Below are positions 33,870 to 45,155 of a stretch of DNA of 64,000 nt, piece after piece (position 1 is the stretch's first letter; the number at the start of each line of letters is the position of its first letter). The DNA comes from Diphasiastrum complanatum. Taxonomy: Eukaryota > Streptophyta > Lycopodiopsida > Lycopodiales > Lycopodiaceae. The DNA lies in contig CM055112.1 of the NCBI GenBank assembly GCA_029204225.1, positions 43,506,038-43,570,037 of the forward strand, read 5' to 3'. Below the pieces are notes generated by a model, which was not told the origin of the DNA, did not search any database, and saw nothing but the letters and a program-made list of their open reading frames with translations. The translations under genes were made by a program, and so were the position numbers.

Positions 33870-35040
33870 CCTAACACCCCCACACTCTCTCCTCACATTT
33901 TTCCTTCTTTGGTACCCATGTCTCCTACGGGGTATGGCATCGTGATCCCTCTTGCCAGGCCACTCCACCCATTTTTTCTCCCATTCAAACTCATGTTGGT
34001 TACTTCCGCTCAAACTCCTCCCCAACCTTCTTCTCTTCATACCCCTCCATACTCTTCGTATGATCGCCTTCAAACTTCTCCCTAAATTTCTCCTGTTGTA
34101 TTCAGCTCCCCCACTCCCCTCAACACTCCCTTTACCACCTCTCCATCAGCTAACATCTTGTCATCCTATGACATACATGCAGAGAAGCACATAGTGGAGG
34201 ATGACCGCGGTGGTCGTGTCATCACTTGCATGAGGCAACTCACGCATGTGGTATTCAATAGAGACATTTTCAAGGATTGGCGCAAACAAAGTGATAATGA
34301 CAAGAATTATGTCGTTAACCAGTTGTATAGAGAATTTCTAGTCCCCTCCCCTGATTTGGAATTTGATCGAAACTGGATGGAATGACGCATGGGAGGCGTG
34401 ATGATCCACCGCAAATTGGAGATCCGAGATGCGGTAAGAATTGGCAAATCTAGATGATATAACGTGCACAAGGATGATTGGAAGTTTACAAAGACAGAAT
34501 TTCGAGAAAATCCAGATCGTTTCAAGCAACAAAGAGAGGCAGCTAAGTAGAGACTACAAGGACCTCTCACCTTGGCAATGGCAGCCAAGGTTCTTTTCAT
34601 GCCCATTTCGTAAGTCTCTCGACCCATATGTTGAATTTGATATTGTCGTAATTCATATTTTATTTGTGAATTTGTTTAAATTAAATTTCAATAACCAATT
34701 TGCAATTGTCGATTTATGCAGAAATCTACCGTAAAGCGGTCTCCCACGGAAAAGGAGTTTAGATATGCATATTCCAACAACATGAAATCATTAGTCGAAC
34801 TATTGGAGAGACAAGGAGTGAGAATGGATTAAGATGGATATTTGGAGGTATGTATTATGGCTTCAAGATATATTTGAACTTCACCACATTCATCTAGTCG
34901 GACACTCTAACAGCATCACTCACAAAATTTACACATCTTTATTGCACGCATATATCACAATCCCAGTCTCATGCATCGCAGTCACATGAGTCGGATGACC
35001 ATGGCCAGGACGAGGACGATTCAGCTGGATCTAATGATTA
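33870..35040 (+). pseudogene. CACTA TnpA-like protein (Transposase_24-like), second family
   Basis: A Pro/Ser-rich N terminus is followed by RVITCMRQLTHVVFNRDIFK, NYVVNQLYREFLVPSPDLEF, then IHRKLEIRDAVRIGKSR, DDWKFTKTEFRENPDRFKQQ and LTLAMAAKVLFMPIS at a splice-like end near 34608. The next exon (about 34722-34848) encodes RSPTEKEFRYAYSNNMKSLV. The last (34953-35040) encodes SQSQSHASQSHESDDHGQDE and a stop. The exon plan and motifs (DW...PDKYK/PDRFKQQ; PTKEEYEFAF/PTEKEFRYAY) match 16930-18027. Several stops are present. The Tnp2 gene and left end of the element are missing. Confidence 0.65.
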
Positions 35041-35290
35041 GGCGTTTCATTCCGATATATGTTTGTAATTGGAACACTTAATGTATTTAACTTCACTACA
35101 TTCATGTGGCCTGACTTTCACTCTCCTCACATTTCTCAAATAACTGACTCATTTTCATTGGATGCAGGTATCGTAGTCCCAATCTCATGCATCACATTTA
35201 CATAAGTTCGATCGCGACATCAATGGCTAGGACGAGGATGACTCAACTGGATCTAATTAGGTAACATATCCAGTTTCAATAATGTCCAAT
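34880..35290 (+). repeat. Tandem duplication of the last TnpA exon region
   Basis: Two blocks of about 205 bp (near 34880-35085 and 35089-35290) share AACTTCACCACATTCAT-like intron sequence, TCCCAGTCTCATGCATC, GACGAGGAC and CTGGATCTAAT. The second copy also has an AG acceptor (GATGCAG at 35163-35169) and encodes a similar acidic end. Confidence 0.65.
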
Positions 35291-35496
35291 TTGTAACATA
35301 TCTCTATACTTGGAACATTTATGTATGAATATATATTGGTTTAAGTTAAGTCTCCTTCATCAATTTTAAAGTGCGTAAAATGTAACTCAAATATTTGAAA
35401 ATCTGTTCATTAACAATTATGAACAAATTATTTTGCTTACCAAGTTCATGAAAAGTGGTGCAAAAGACTCTTGGGGTCGGATGGAGTCCATTTTTA

Positions 35497-35535
35497 GGGC
35501 AGAATGGAGCCAGTAAATTGGCTCCATTCTGTCCT
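35497..35535. repeat. Hairpin, GGCAGAATGGAGCCA arms
   Basis: GGGCAGAATGGAGCCA and TGGCTCCATTCTGTCC are complementary except for one G/T position and are separated by six bases. It lies in the CACTA subterminal region. Confidence 0.85.
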
Positions 35536-35584
35536 AATTTTTTTTTTGATTTTTCATTCCTTGGAATAGGGTGCCATTTTGTAA

Positions 35585-35618
35585 GGGATATACCAAGGGA
35601 TATCCCTTGGTATATCCC
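35585..35618. repeat. Perfect 34-bp palindrome
   Basis: The half-site GGGATATACCAAGGGAT is followed with no spacer by its exact reverse complement. No base is mismatched. Confidence 0.95.
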
Positions 35619-35871
35619 TCAGAAAAGACATGTCACTAATAGCTTTTTGGGAGAGAAAGACCGAGGCCCCTCGATATTTTTCTTGATTTATATGTGCTCT
35701 AAACAAAGTAAAATTGAGATGAAAAAGCCTCAATTATCGAGGTAATTATCAAAAATATTTTTCTGAGGCCTACTCCATGGTGTATACTGAGGTTTATGAT
35801 CTTTTTCCAAAAAACATTTCTTCATAAAAGCCTCGGTAATAGGGTCAGAAAACATCCAAAATGTTGTAGTG

Positions 35872-37915
35872 GATTTTGCCGAGAGGAAAAACAGAACGCT
35901 CATGGAAGTTGCAAGATGTATGATGGCCTATTCAAGGGCATAAAAAATCTTATGGGCTGAAGCAGTGGCTATAGTCGCCTATCTGAAGAAAAAGATAGGT
36001 TAATCAGGAGTTCCTCACACTACTCCACATGAAGTGTGATGGGGCAACAGGTCAAGTCTGGCTCACATACGCATCTTTGGATGTGTAGCATATGCACACA
36101 TTCTAGATCAGAAGTGAAAGAAGATGGATGAAAAAGTTGACCAAGGCTTTCTTGTTGGATATAATGTACACTCATCATACTATAGGCTCTACATGTCGAA
36201 GACGAAGTAGATCAAAATTGTGAGAGACGTCAAGTTTGACGAAGCTAGAACGATGGCTTACGGAGACCCTATTGGCTACGAGATTCTAAGCAAGACATAT
36301 TATGATCTGCCCACATCGACAGAGGGAGTAGATGCTAACACTTGGATAAAGATGCTCACTTACCACATGAGTTAAGTGACGACTCAGACCACGAGCAGGC
36401 TGCGGACATGTCTGGAGCTAAAACACCGGGCACCCACAATAGTCTCGCACCTAGCCGTAAAGACAAAGGGAAAGCAAAGGCAGCACCCGAGCAATCTCTA
36501 AGAAGATCTACAAGAGAGCGCAAACCACCTGTCAGATATGGTTCAGACAGTTCATCTTCTACGATGGAAGAATTTTGTGGATTTGGAGGTGAACCACAAA
36601 CTTATGATGAAGCTATCGACAGTCCTGAAAAGGACATGTGGATAAAGGCAATGGAGGAAGAAATACACTCCATGGAACTGAACAACGTTTGGATGCTTGA
36701 ACCAATTCCAAACGGTAGAAATATTGTTAAGTGAAAATGGATCTACAAGTGTAAGTATGGAGCTGATGGCAAGGTATCACGATACAAAACAAGGCTGGTA
36801 GCTAAAGGCTTCTCGCAGAAGTATGGCGTTGACTACACCAAGATCTTCTCTCCAATCGTCAAGATACATCCATATGTTTGTTAATCGCATATGCAACAAC
36901 ATACAACCTGAAGATCCACATTGTGGACAAAAAGATGCTTTCCTACATGGAGAACTCAAGGAGGAACTCTATATGGATTAGCCACCGGGTCTTATCTGTA
37001 AGTCATATACTAACTACACATGCATGATGCACAGAAGCAACTACGGACTGATGCAGTCCACCAGACAATGGTATAAGAAGAAGGATCATGCTTTAAGAAC
37101 CTTAGGCTTCCAACCCTTGATAGTTGATTACAACGTCTACGTGAAAGTCATATATGGAGAGATCATCATAATCAGTGTCTACGTAGATGTCACATTGATT
37201 CTGTCAAGGAGCGATGACCTCATTGCACAAGTAAAACAAGATATCTCTAAACTCTTTGAGATATTAGACCTGGGTGAAGCATGATGCTACCTAGGATTGC
37301 AAATTGATCGAGACCTTGAAAACGGTAGATTATATCTACACCTGTCAAGGTATACTCAAAGAATCATTGATGACTTGTAGGGGAGTGAACACTCTGATGG
37401 TTCTAGGCACGTTGTTGATCAACACAGACTAATGACGAAGAACGTGAATCTATGCTCACCAAGCCTCACAGAAGGCTGATAGACTCACTAATGTATTTGA
37501 CAGACAACACAAGACCAAATATTGCATATGATATTCAGACTAAGTCAACTCAACATCAATCCAGGACCAATAAGCTGGAAGATTGCCAAAAGAGTCCTAC
37601 AATACCTGCAACATACAAAGGACTAAGGACTTTGCTATTTGCACGAAACATGATTTGAAATCAAGTCATATAGCAATGCTAGCTAAGCATCATTGAAAGA
37701 TGATTGTAAGAGTGTTTTAGTAGGCTGCACCATAGCAGCAGACGCTGTCGTTCTATGGGTGAGTAAGAAGCAGACTATCACCGCACAATCATCCTGTGAA
37801 ATTGTTTGCACCAACTAAGCAGATGGTAGCTGATAATCTTACAAAGCCTTTGGACAAGGCAATGTTTGAGAGACAAAAGACAAACTTAGGAATAACAAAA
37901 ATACATGTTTTGAGA
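35872..37915 (+). pseudogene. Copia family B integrase end, RT and RNase H
   Basis: Coding resumes exactly after the CACTA end with FAERKNRTLMEVARCMMAYS, then HIRIFGCVAYAHILDQ, KMDEKVDQGFLVGYNVHSSY and YRLYMSKTK. The frame 36342-36734 has RRSTRERKPPVRYGSDSSSS, EEFCGFGGEPQTYDEAIDSP and NNVWMLEPIPNGRNIVK. After a TGA it reads [20 protein letters not shown] and [20 protein letters not shown]. Later parts give SNYGLMQSTRQWYKKKDHAL, VYVDVTLILSRSDDL (the usual YVDD is YVDV) and, much decayed, RRLIDSLMYLTDNTRPNIAY and ADNLTKPLDKAMFERQKTN. Many stops and the YVDD change make it inactive. It is closest to the minus-strand element at 53165-55195. Confidence 0.85.
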
Positions 37916-37920
37916 GGGAG

Positions 37921-38215
37921 TTGAAGAAACCGAAAGTTTCTAAGCATCAAAGCTTTTGCATTTTTGTTTGTTTCCTTACATTTTACAAACTGCTACATTT
38001 TTTAACTAAATTTTGCATAGTTCGCATTTTTTGCATTTTCTGAAAAAATGACACATGGCAAAAATATGGCTTCGAAATATTTCCAAAGACCTTCGACGTT
38101 TTCACACTTTTTGAAAATATGTAGCACATTGGCAACTTTGACTCAACACATTTTTTGTTGACCTTCGCAATTTTTTCATTTTCAAAATTGCGACATCAAC
38201 CGTCTTTATCACCAG
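37921..38215 (+). mobile_element. 3' LTR fragment of Copia family B
   Basis: GAGAGGGAG acts as polypurine tract and TGAAGAAACCGAAAG would start the LTR. The sequence is rich in TTTTGCATTTTT and TTCGCA(A/T)TTTT words. The right edge was not found; a Gypsy protease begins by about 38300. Confidence 0.45.
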
Positions 38216-38299
38216 GCTGTGAACGAGAAGTAGAAACTGAATATGCAGAAACGACGAAGGAAAACAAGAACTAGTAGGATTAGCCTAACCCCCTCCAAG

Positions 38300-39040
38300 T
38301 GAAGATTCAACCTCGATAGTTTACCCTCACCCGTCTGAAGAAATTTGGCTGCATCATCAATATCGCCAGCAAATTCGCAATGCCGACCAACAATCTTCCT
38401 CTTCCCATAAAGTACCTCACAAGCTCTTTGAAAGCAAAACCGCCACCACTACTGACGAGTTCCCTGAAATGCCCTTACATCTAACCAATCCACTCAGCGA
38501 ACGAGGCAACATCAAAATCCCAGCTACCCATCATCAATCCCGTGAAGTTTAAGCAGTACTTGATGGAGGTTCCGGGGTTAATATCATTTCCACATCCCTC
38601 ATGATGGAATGGAATCTGAGAGACAAGCTAGCCAAGCCCACTTGTCAGCTTCGGATGGCTGATCAAAGTGTGGTCCGACCTATCGGTTTCCTTCCGCACG
38701 TGCTGATCAAACTAGGAGGTCTCAAGTTTTCTATTGATCTCGTAGTACTTGATATTCCAAATAATGCCTATTCTTATGCATTACTACTTGGTCGTCCGTG
38801 GCTCACCAATGCAAGAGTCATTCATGACTGGAGCAAAGGTTGAGTCACTTTTGGAAATCGTGACGGTTTTGTCACCATTGATTCAACGGGTAAACTCAAA
38901 CCTGCACGCATCCATGATGAAGGATCCTCACCCACCAACTCAGTATTTGAGCCATACCAGTCCAGCCACGAAAAAGGTCATTATGTTAAATCTACTGATA
39001 TCATAAACTGGAGTCACAGTCTAGCTACCATTGATTTTGT
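38300..39040 (+). pseudogene. Gypsy protease and flanking pol sequence
   Basis: The retropepsin active-site box reads VLDGGSGVNIISTSLMMEW (near 38560, Asp-Gly-Gly-Ser). It is followed by QLRMADQSVVRPIGFLPHVL, FSIDLVVLDIPNNAYSYALL and LGRPWLTNARVIHDW, the full protease fold order of a plant Gypsy element. A stop at 38841 follows and further reading gives FGNRDGFVTIDSTGKLKP. No RT follows; other material starts near 39380. Confidence 0.82.
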
Positions 39041-39389
39041 GAATGCCGATTACTGTGCTCAACATCAGGAGAATTGTACCTCTCCACTTCCAATCGATCA
39101 CGACCAATCTTTGGCAAAAGCACATGGAGAGTATCAATTTTCTCATCTTGTTCATGTGGATGATCTTGTTTCATCAAGTAGAAGCAAATATGGTGTTTTT
39201 TTATGTGACTTCTTCATTGAAGACTTCAATTGGATGTATCTCTTATCATTGGTGCTTGATAGGAAGATTGCAATAGTTGATACTTTGGAGACATTTAGAT
39301 CCATATGCTTTGTCAATATTTCTTTGCATGTAAGGAGTAAGGAAGATCTCATATCAATCAAGAGGATAATCGTAGAGTCCTCATATCTA

Positions 39390-39620
39390 TCAAAAATCCA
39401 AGTGGATGATGGAGAGTTGCTAAGGCTTGAGGAGGAGTCTCCTTAACTCATGGTTCCAAGTAGATGATGGAGAGTTGCTAAGGCTTGAGGAGGAGTCTCC
39501 TCAACTCATGGTTTCAAGGAGATCTTCAAAAAGCAAGGCCGAGTCTATGTGGCTCACAATTCATGGCAAAGAGGGGCAATTTTTAGGTGGTATCTACTCC
39601 AACATTCTCACTTTTGCTTT
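39390..39620 (+). pseudogene. Copia connector fragment with 58-bp duplication
   Basis: VDDGELLRLEEESP occurs twice in different frames because 39402-39459 is repeated at 39460-39517. The second copy continues SKAESMWLTIHGKEGQFLGG, the integrase-RT connector also seen as RLTYQGKGQQVEG and RWLTYAEKGKQVED in the window. Confidence 0.7.
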
Positions 39621-39629
39621 TCTTTAATT

Positions 39630-40850
39630 ATTTGATGTACCATCTTGCTTTGTTGAGATTTCTACATCTCAAAGTTCAAGTGAGGCAATGCTAGTCTTGT
39701 ATGATGCCTCTTGTATGGAAATATTTCATGTCATTAATGCTTAGATATGATTCCAAATCACTTAGAAAGCAAGTGGTTGTGTCATCAAATGTGTGCTCTT
39801 GGATCTTGTAAGAGCAAGAATGAGATAATCTCTCATAATATGAAAAATCATGTTTTTTCATTTTGTGAGGCAATTTGTAAACTTCTCATGAGCTTAAGTG
39901 AATCATCCACAAATGACACTTACATTCTTGACCAAGTATGTAGCCTCAATAAGATCAAGGTAGTTGTTGATTTCAAGATTAGATCTATCATGCAAAAAGT
40001 TCATAGTATGTGGACTAGTCAAGCTAGTGTGCAAAATCTTGGCAATCAACCTTTTTTGCCTATCTTGTGATCTTGATCTTCATGGTGATTATGAGACATG
40101 GAGGCCTCGGATTTCCATCATAATGATGCAGCCATATTCAAGGAACATGAACTCTCAAGAAATGGTGGATTTTTCAAGTATGGAAGGAATGGTGGAATGA
40201 TCAAGGAAGGTGGTATTGGATTTCCATCAAGGAAATCCTCTCATGGTAGTGGTGATTTGGCTTCAACCAAATGTCCTTTGGCTAGTTCTCACACCAAAGG
40301 ATCTACTCAATTCATTTGTGGAGTGAGTGCTACTGGTAGAAAATACCGATTCATTATGGAAATAGCCATTTGATACTTATGCCATTGTACACAGTATTAA
40401 AGTCCTTACAAGTACTCGCAATACTGCAATGCAAAAAGTAAACTATATCCTACCAAAACTTCCACACCATCAAAAACCCGAATCTTCAAGAGGCCTTATA
40501 AAATGGCCCATGCTAGTACGGCTTGTGACTTTAAATCAAGCTCCTGTCAAAACTCATATAATTTCTGCAACTCCCATATTGGTGCATTCCATTCCTCCGT
40601 CGTTAACTCCCTCAATCCTCGCAAGAACACATAATCAATATTCCATGTATGTTCTATATTGCGCAAAAAGAGCCAAGCTTATAGAGACTTGTAAATGTTG
40701 TTTACCTCCCTATCCAATTTTGTTCTTGCACGCTTAACCCTAGGCTGTCACGGAATATGAATCATAACTTGATCTTATCTTTAAAATCCCATACTCTGCT
40801 ACTGTTGTCATGGAGTTATTTTAGCCATTGTACTCTCCTCCCTGCCAATA
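39630..40850. other. Unassigned stretch
   Basis: A 107-codon plus frame (39747-40070) and two shorter ones show no recognisable motif, no splice logic and no homologue elsewhere in the window. I treat the region as decayed repeat DNA. Confidence 0.35.
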
Positions 40851-40859
40851 GCTTGTTCG

Positions 40860-42797
40860 TTTAATCGAGCAGCTTCTGCCAGCACCATTTCAATTTCATT
40901 CTACAGCTTTTTACATTCCGCCTCCTTGTCATGAAGTTCCACCTCCATATCGGGGACAATTGTTGTTGCACCCGTTGCAAATTCGCTATGGCCTGTTGTA
41001 AGTTGGCTTGCTCTTGTACCGCCTCTGGGTACCCAATCACTACATTGCCCCGAAGCAGGCAACATTCCTTGCCTTTCTTCAAGTTCTTTTTTCAATTGTA
41101 AATTTTCTTCTCAAAAAAATCCTTGTTTCTCCAAATACTGCTTTATTTTATCAGCCACCCCGTGCGTAGTATAGTCTTTGTCCATTTCTTCAAACCAACA
41201 TTATCTATCCGAACTAGTCCCCCTGCAGCAATGCTAGTGATTTGAGATTGAAAAAGCTCTTTTTCGTATTCACAAGCATCGTTGGACATTTGCGCCATAT
41301 AAAGCTCCTTATGTAGCTGAGTAATCCTCTCAAAGTATTGGGCATTACGATCGCGTAACAACTTGTTGTCCTCCTTCTTATTCTTTACATAGTCTTGCAT
41401 GCTACTCATCTGTGTACTCAAATTATGAATCGGTGCTTGATAATGGTGCAATTTTGGTGCCTCCGCATCCCTAAGTCGCTCTGTTTGCTATAAATACAAC
41501 ATATGCCAATATGCGGCCTAGAACTGGTATTGTCGTACAAATTCCATTTTAGATTTCACCCTGGCAAAAAGTTATTAGCGATTTGCAGAAAATTTCTGAT
41601 ATTCAGATCTTCGTCATATCTTGTCGCCTCCTTTGTTGTTACATCAACCTTAGGCTGCATGGTGATATCTGCTTCCAAGTTATTGGCTAGCTCCGTAACA
41701 TTTTGTGGTCCTTTATACACATCCGGGTAGTTTAAACCATCATGTTGCTGCGTCTTGGCAGAGTCTCCCATCAAACTGGTACCATTGTATTTTGCTATGG
41801 TCCTAGGCTGAAGGAATCTGACTGAACTTCTTCATTATCTCCTTGCAACACTGGTACAGACATAACACTACACAAAGCCACATCTTTCATAGGAGTTTGT
41901 TGCAATAGCCTAGATTCATGATTGTCAAAACACCAAAGATATCACACAATTTTGTGATGTGCGCACCCCATTTGATGTGTTTTTTATTACTTTGCAAACA
42001 CTGCACAAACTGTGATTCAACGTGACTTGAATCAACACAAAAGAATTGACTGACATGCTATGTTCAGTCTGCTTGCCAAAGATGACCTGATTCATCCATT
42101 GACACAATAATCCTAATGTACATGATATGCATGAACTCAAATGGTACCGTTCGTTTGTAAAAGCATGTGGTGGAAAGAAATCAATCATTGTAATAGAGGG
42201 AACTTTAGGTACATCGAAATTAAACGGTAGTTCCAGCATAGTACAATACACCTCCTCTGTGAGCTCCGTGGTAATACCCCAAATTGTTGTTGAGAATCTT
42301 CCATTCTCAGCGACTCCGAAATTGACTATGAATTCCAACTACCTTATTAGGTTGGAAAGTTGTCAAATGCTGTAGCTTCAACTCTCCCAAATGGGTTTGA
42401 ATCAAATCCACATTAACTTCAAAACAATGTATAAAATTGGGCATTTTTACCGGGCTATCTACACTGTTTTTGGTCTGTATCAGACTTGAGCGCACTCTTA
42501 AAAATGGGTTTGCAGACACTTGCACTTCCGATTGACACCTAATCGCATTCTTGAGGGCAATATCAATGAAATTCTATCTATCACATTTTCTGACAGAGAT
42601 CATTTGCATTCTTGAGGGCGAAATTCGCTGTCCCATCACTGACTGTGATTCATTATTGCCGATGGGCCATCACAAAGTCAATGCATCATTGAGCTTGAGA
42701 GAGTTGTCGGACTGAGAATTTCATTTCATCATTGTTCCTCCGTGGGCATGATCAATATTATGGCTATATCCTTGGAAGTTCCATCACTTTGGAAGTG
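40860..42797 (-). pseudogene. Coiled-coil protein of unknown family, copy B
   Basis: This is the most complete N terminus of the family. From the right it reads EVQVSANPFLRVRSSLIQTK, MPNFIHCFEVNVDLIQTHLG, GRFSTTIWGITTELTEEVYC, MLELPFNFDVPKVPS and ITMIDFFPPHAFTNERYHLS. After frame changes NVTELANNLEADITMQPKVD and a WNLYDN...HIGICCIYSKQS segment correspond to copy A. The coiled coil follows (RDRNAQYFERITQLHKELYM), then RIDNVGLKKWTKTILRTG, and PEAVQEQANLQQAIANLQ. The segment GITTELTEEVY...ELP vaguely recalls a plant-transposon-protein domain in which a short GV/GI-T-xS/T-E motif recurs; this is a weak resemblance. Stops and at least three frame changes are present. Confidence 0.6.
42457..42797 (-). 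repeat. Direct repeat, copy 1 (N terminus of the coiled-coil gene)
   Basis: About 340 bp matching 46287-46637 in the same orientation, from GGGCTATCTACACT to CCATCACTTTGGAAGTGGG. It includes the start region of copy B. Spacing between copies is about 3.83 kb. Confidence 0.85.
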
Positions 42798-42829
42798 GGC
42801 TATCTATTCACGTTGGAAATTCCAACCAC

Positions 42830-44004
42830 TTATAGCTCGCAAGAGAGGTGTAAACTCAGGTTACAAGCATTGAGATTTTCAATGATAGCTTGGAGTTCTA
42901 TATAAGAAAGGAGTGGATGGGATTCATCATCGATGTGTAAAGATGAGGCCTTATTCATTTTAGAAGAGTGCCATGACTCTGCATGTGGAGGCCATCAGGA
43001 CAAAAGATACTGAGGGCAGAATACTTGATGGCCAACCCTATTAAGTGATTCTCATAACTATGTAAAGCGATGTGACATCTGCCAAAGAACAAATCCCAGG
43101 GAAGATAGAGCACAGTCTCTCATCCCTATACAGGCCTACCTACCATTTGAAAACTGGGGGATAGATTTAGTGGGACTATATGCCCAATTTCTTCCTCGCA
43201 AAAGAGCTACATTATAGTAGCCACTGATTTTTTACCAAACGGGCTGAAGCAAGGGCTGTAGTCAAAGATAACGTTAAAGAAACAACATGGTTTCTTCTAG
43301 AGCAGGTTATAGGGAGGTTTGGAGCCCCTAGAGAGTTGATATCAGATAGGGGAACTCAATTTCTAAATAAGACCATAGAAAGTTTGATTAAACAACTGAG
43401 CATAAAGCATAAGAAGAGTACTCCCTATCATCCTCAGGCCAACGGATAGGCTAAAAGTACAAACAAGCAATTGGTGGCAATCATCAAGAAAACTGTGTCT
43501 GAAACAAAGAGAGACTGGGACAAGAGGTTGTACTCAGCATTATGGGCTTACAATACGTCCTATAAAACTAGCACAAATCACACACCATTTCTTCTGGTTT
43601 ACGGACAAGAGTGTGTCCTACCCATAGAGATAGAACTACCCACATTGAGGTTCGCCATGACACATGATTTGGGGACGAAAGAATCCATGCAACAACATAT
43701 CGATACATTGGAGGAGCTAGACGAGCAGAGACTAGCCTCCCTAGTCCATCAAGAGACCTTTAAAAAACAAATGAAGTTGTTTCATGATCAAAAGATAAAA
43801 GGTTACTCCTTTTCCTTAGATCAATTAGTACTACTTAGAGATCCACGCCATGATTTTATGCCCCAGAAGCTGGCTTTCAGGTGGAGTGGACCTTATGTTG
43901 TGAAGAAACTCTACGACAATAATACCATGAAGTTGGTTGATCTATCAGGTGGGGTGTTCAAACACCGGACCAACATTGATAAAATCAAGCCTTATTACAT
44001 CTAG
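42830..44004 (+). pseudogene. Gypsy integrase (zinc finger, core, C-terminal domain)
   Basis: The H2C2 zinc finger is readable as LEECHDSACGGHQ and CDICQRTNPR. The core starts FENWGIDLVG (first Asp), continues GAPRELISDRGTQFLNKTIE (second Asp), then STPYHPQANG followed by a stop and AKSTNKQLVAIIKKTVSE. The catalytic Glu expected in this last motif is Lys. The long frame 43471-44004 includes LWAYNTSYKTSTNHTPFLLV and the C-terminal QLVLLRDPRHDFMPQKLAFR with WSGPYVVKKLYDNNTMKLVD. Only two obvious stops separate the parts, so it is among the better-preserved Gypsy pieces here. Confidence 0.88.
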
Positions 44005-44059
44005 AGAGAGGCGGAGATTTTACTTGTACAATGTATAATATTGTTGTGTTTTATTTTCA

Positions 44060-44640
44060 GGGAAAAAGAATGATAAAGAGAAAAACCAAACGACTAGTGG
44101 ACTCAGATGGATATGACAAACAAGGAGACCTATAACGAACAAGATCAAAACAATATCGAGATAGATGAATGGGGTTCTGCCTTATCTCTACCTATGCCAG
44201 AAATTATACAAATCAAGATGAGGAGTTTTACTATGGATACAGGATCCAGGGATGCTAGGATAGATTAAAAACTGATGTGGGAATGGGACAATCATGATGA
44301 GTTGTCCTACTTATCTTTTATGTGGAAACTTAAGTTAGTGGAAAGGAATCTGATAGATTGTGAGTATGACAGCCCTTGTCGGTCTCACTATGACGATAAT
44401 AGTATCTATTTCAGTATAGATATCATAGACGAAAGAACCTTGGATGAAATTTCAGAAGCAGTCCCTGTCAAAAAGACAATCTATGCCTATTTTCAACCTG
44501 CCAAGCGAAGTGTTCCCAGAAGATTGCGACACAAGATTGTGGTCTGCATTGGGGTACAACTGTTGTCACCTATCCACCTCATCAAATGAACATCTAGAAG
44601 ACAGACGAGTTGTAGATATAGAGAAAATTTTTGCCATCTC
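44060..44640 (+). CDS. Unassigned ORF downstream of Gypsy integrase
   Basis: Fragments read NNIEIDEWGSALSLPMPEII, then, after a stop at 44268, LMWEWDNHDELSYLSFMWKL and VPVKKTIYAYFQPAKRSVPR (104 codons, 44275-44589). No membrane segment or known domain is evident. The position after integrase is where env-like or extra ORFs occur in some plant Gypsy lineages. It may be internal to the same element, since the RNase H-like piece follows. Confidence 0.35.
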
Positions 44641-44646
44641 ATAAAA

Positions 44647-44652
<6 letters not shown>

Positions 44653-44697
<45 letters not shown>
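44653..44697. repeat. (TA)n microsatellite
   Basis: About 22 uninterrupted TA units. Confidence 0.95.
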
Positions 44698-44700
<3 letters not shown>

Positions 44701-44776
44701 TTCTTGTACAGTTGGAAGTTTGGAGAAATGACTGAAATGACTATAACTCCTCAGGAGACAATGAAGGGAGACAAAT

Positions 44777-44930
44777 GAGCCATACTCATTGTTTTTTGAT
44801 GGGGCCTCTAGAGATCTTGAACAGAGAGGAGCTATTAGTGTCATCCTAAGGGACCCAGAAGAGTTGACGTGACTAGCATGGGAGTTTTTATTGGTGAGAG
44901 ATTTTGCAACAACATGGCAGAGTCTAAGCA
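44777..44930 (+). pseudogene. RNase H-like fragment
   Basis: YSLFFDGASRDLEQRGAISV is followed by ILRDPEEL, a TGA and LAWEF, then in another frame FCNNMAESK. FFDGAS with an Asp and NNMAE with a Glu have the spacing of the first two catalytic acids of RNase H. It lies downstream of a Gypsy integrase, not next to RT. Confidence 0.6.
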
Positions 44931-45155
44931 TAGTTAATTTTGGTAGTAAAAAACAGAGTATTTCGACGAAGAATATGTACTCCCAAAATTTGAACCTAAA
45001 TTATCAAGCAATGGTATCAAGGGATTATATTTTTTTCAACAAAAAAAACTTTAAGCTTCCAGAACAAAAATTATCAGCCTAAAATATTATATAAATCCAA
45101 GAATTGGTAAAAAAAAACTTTGTAAGCGTCACTAAATTATTGATAAACATCGCTG

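Larger units (their letters stand above)
35290..35871 (+). mobile_element. CACTA 3' subterminal region and terminus
   Basis: The segment ends TGTTGTAGTG at 35862-35871, the inverted form of the CACTA terminus CACTACAACA. Inside are GAGG/CCTC palindromic words (CCTCAATTATCGAGG near 35728, GCCTCGGTAAT near 35830) that fit subterminal repeats. Immediately after 35871 Copia integrase coding begins, so the CACTA element sits inside a Copia element. Confidence 0.8.

Noticed and set aside
33852-34194. Extensin-like Pro/Ser-rich cell-wall protein
   Set aside because: No signal peptide or SPPPP repeats; the Pro-rich part leads directly into TnpA-like motifs.
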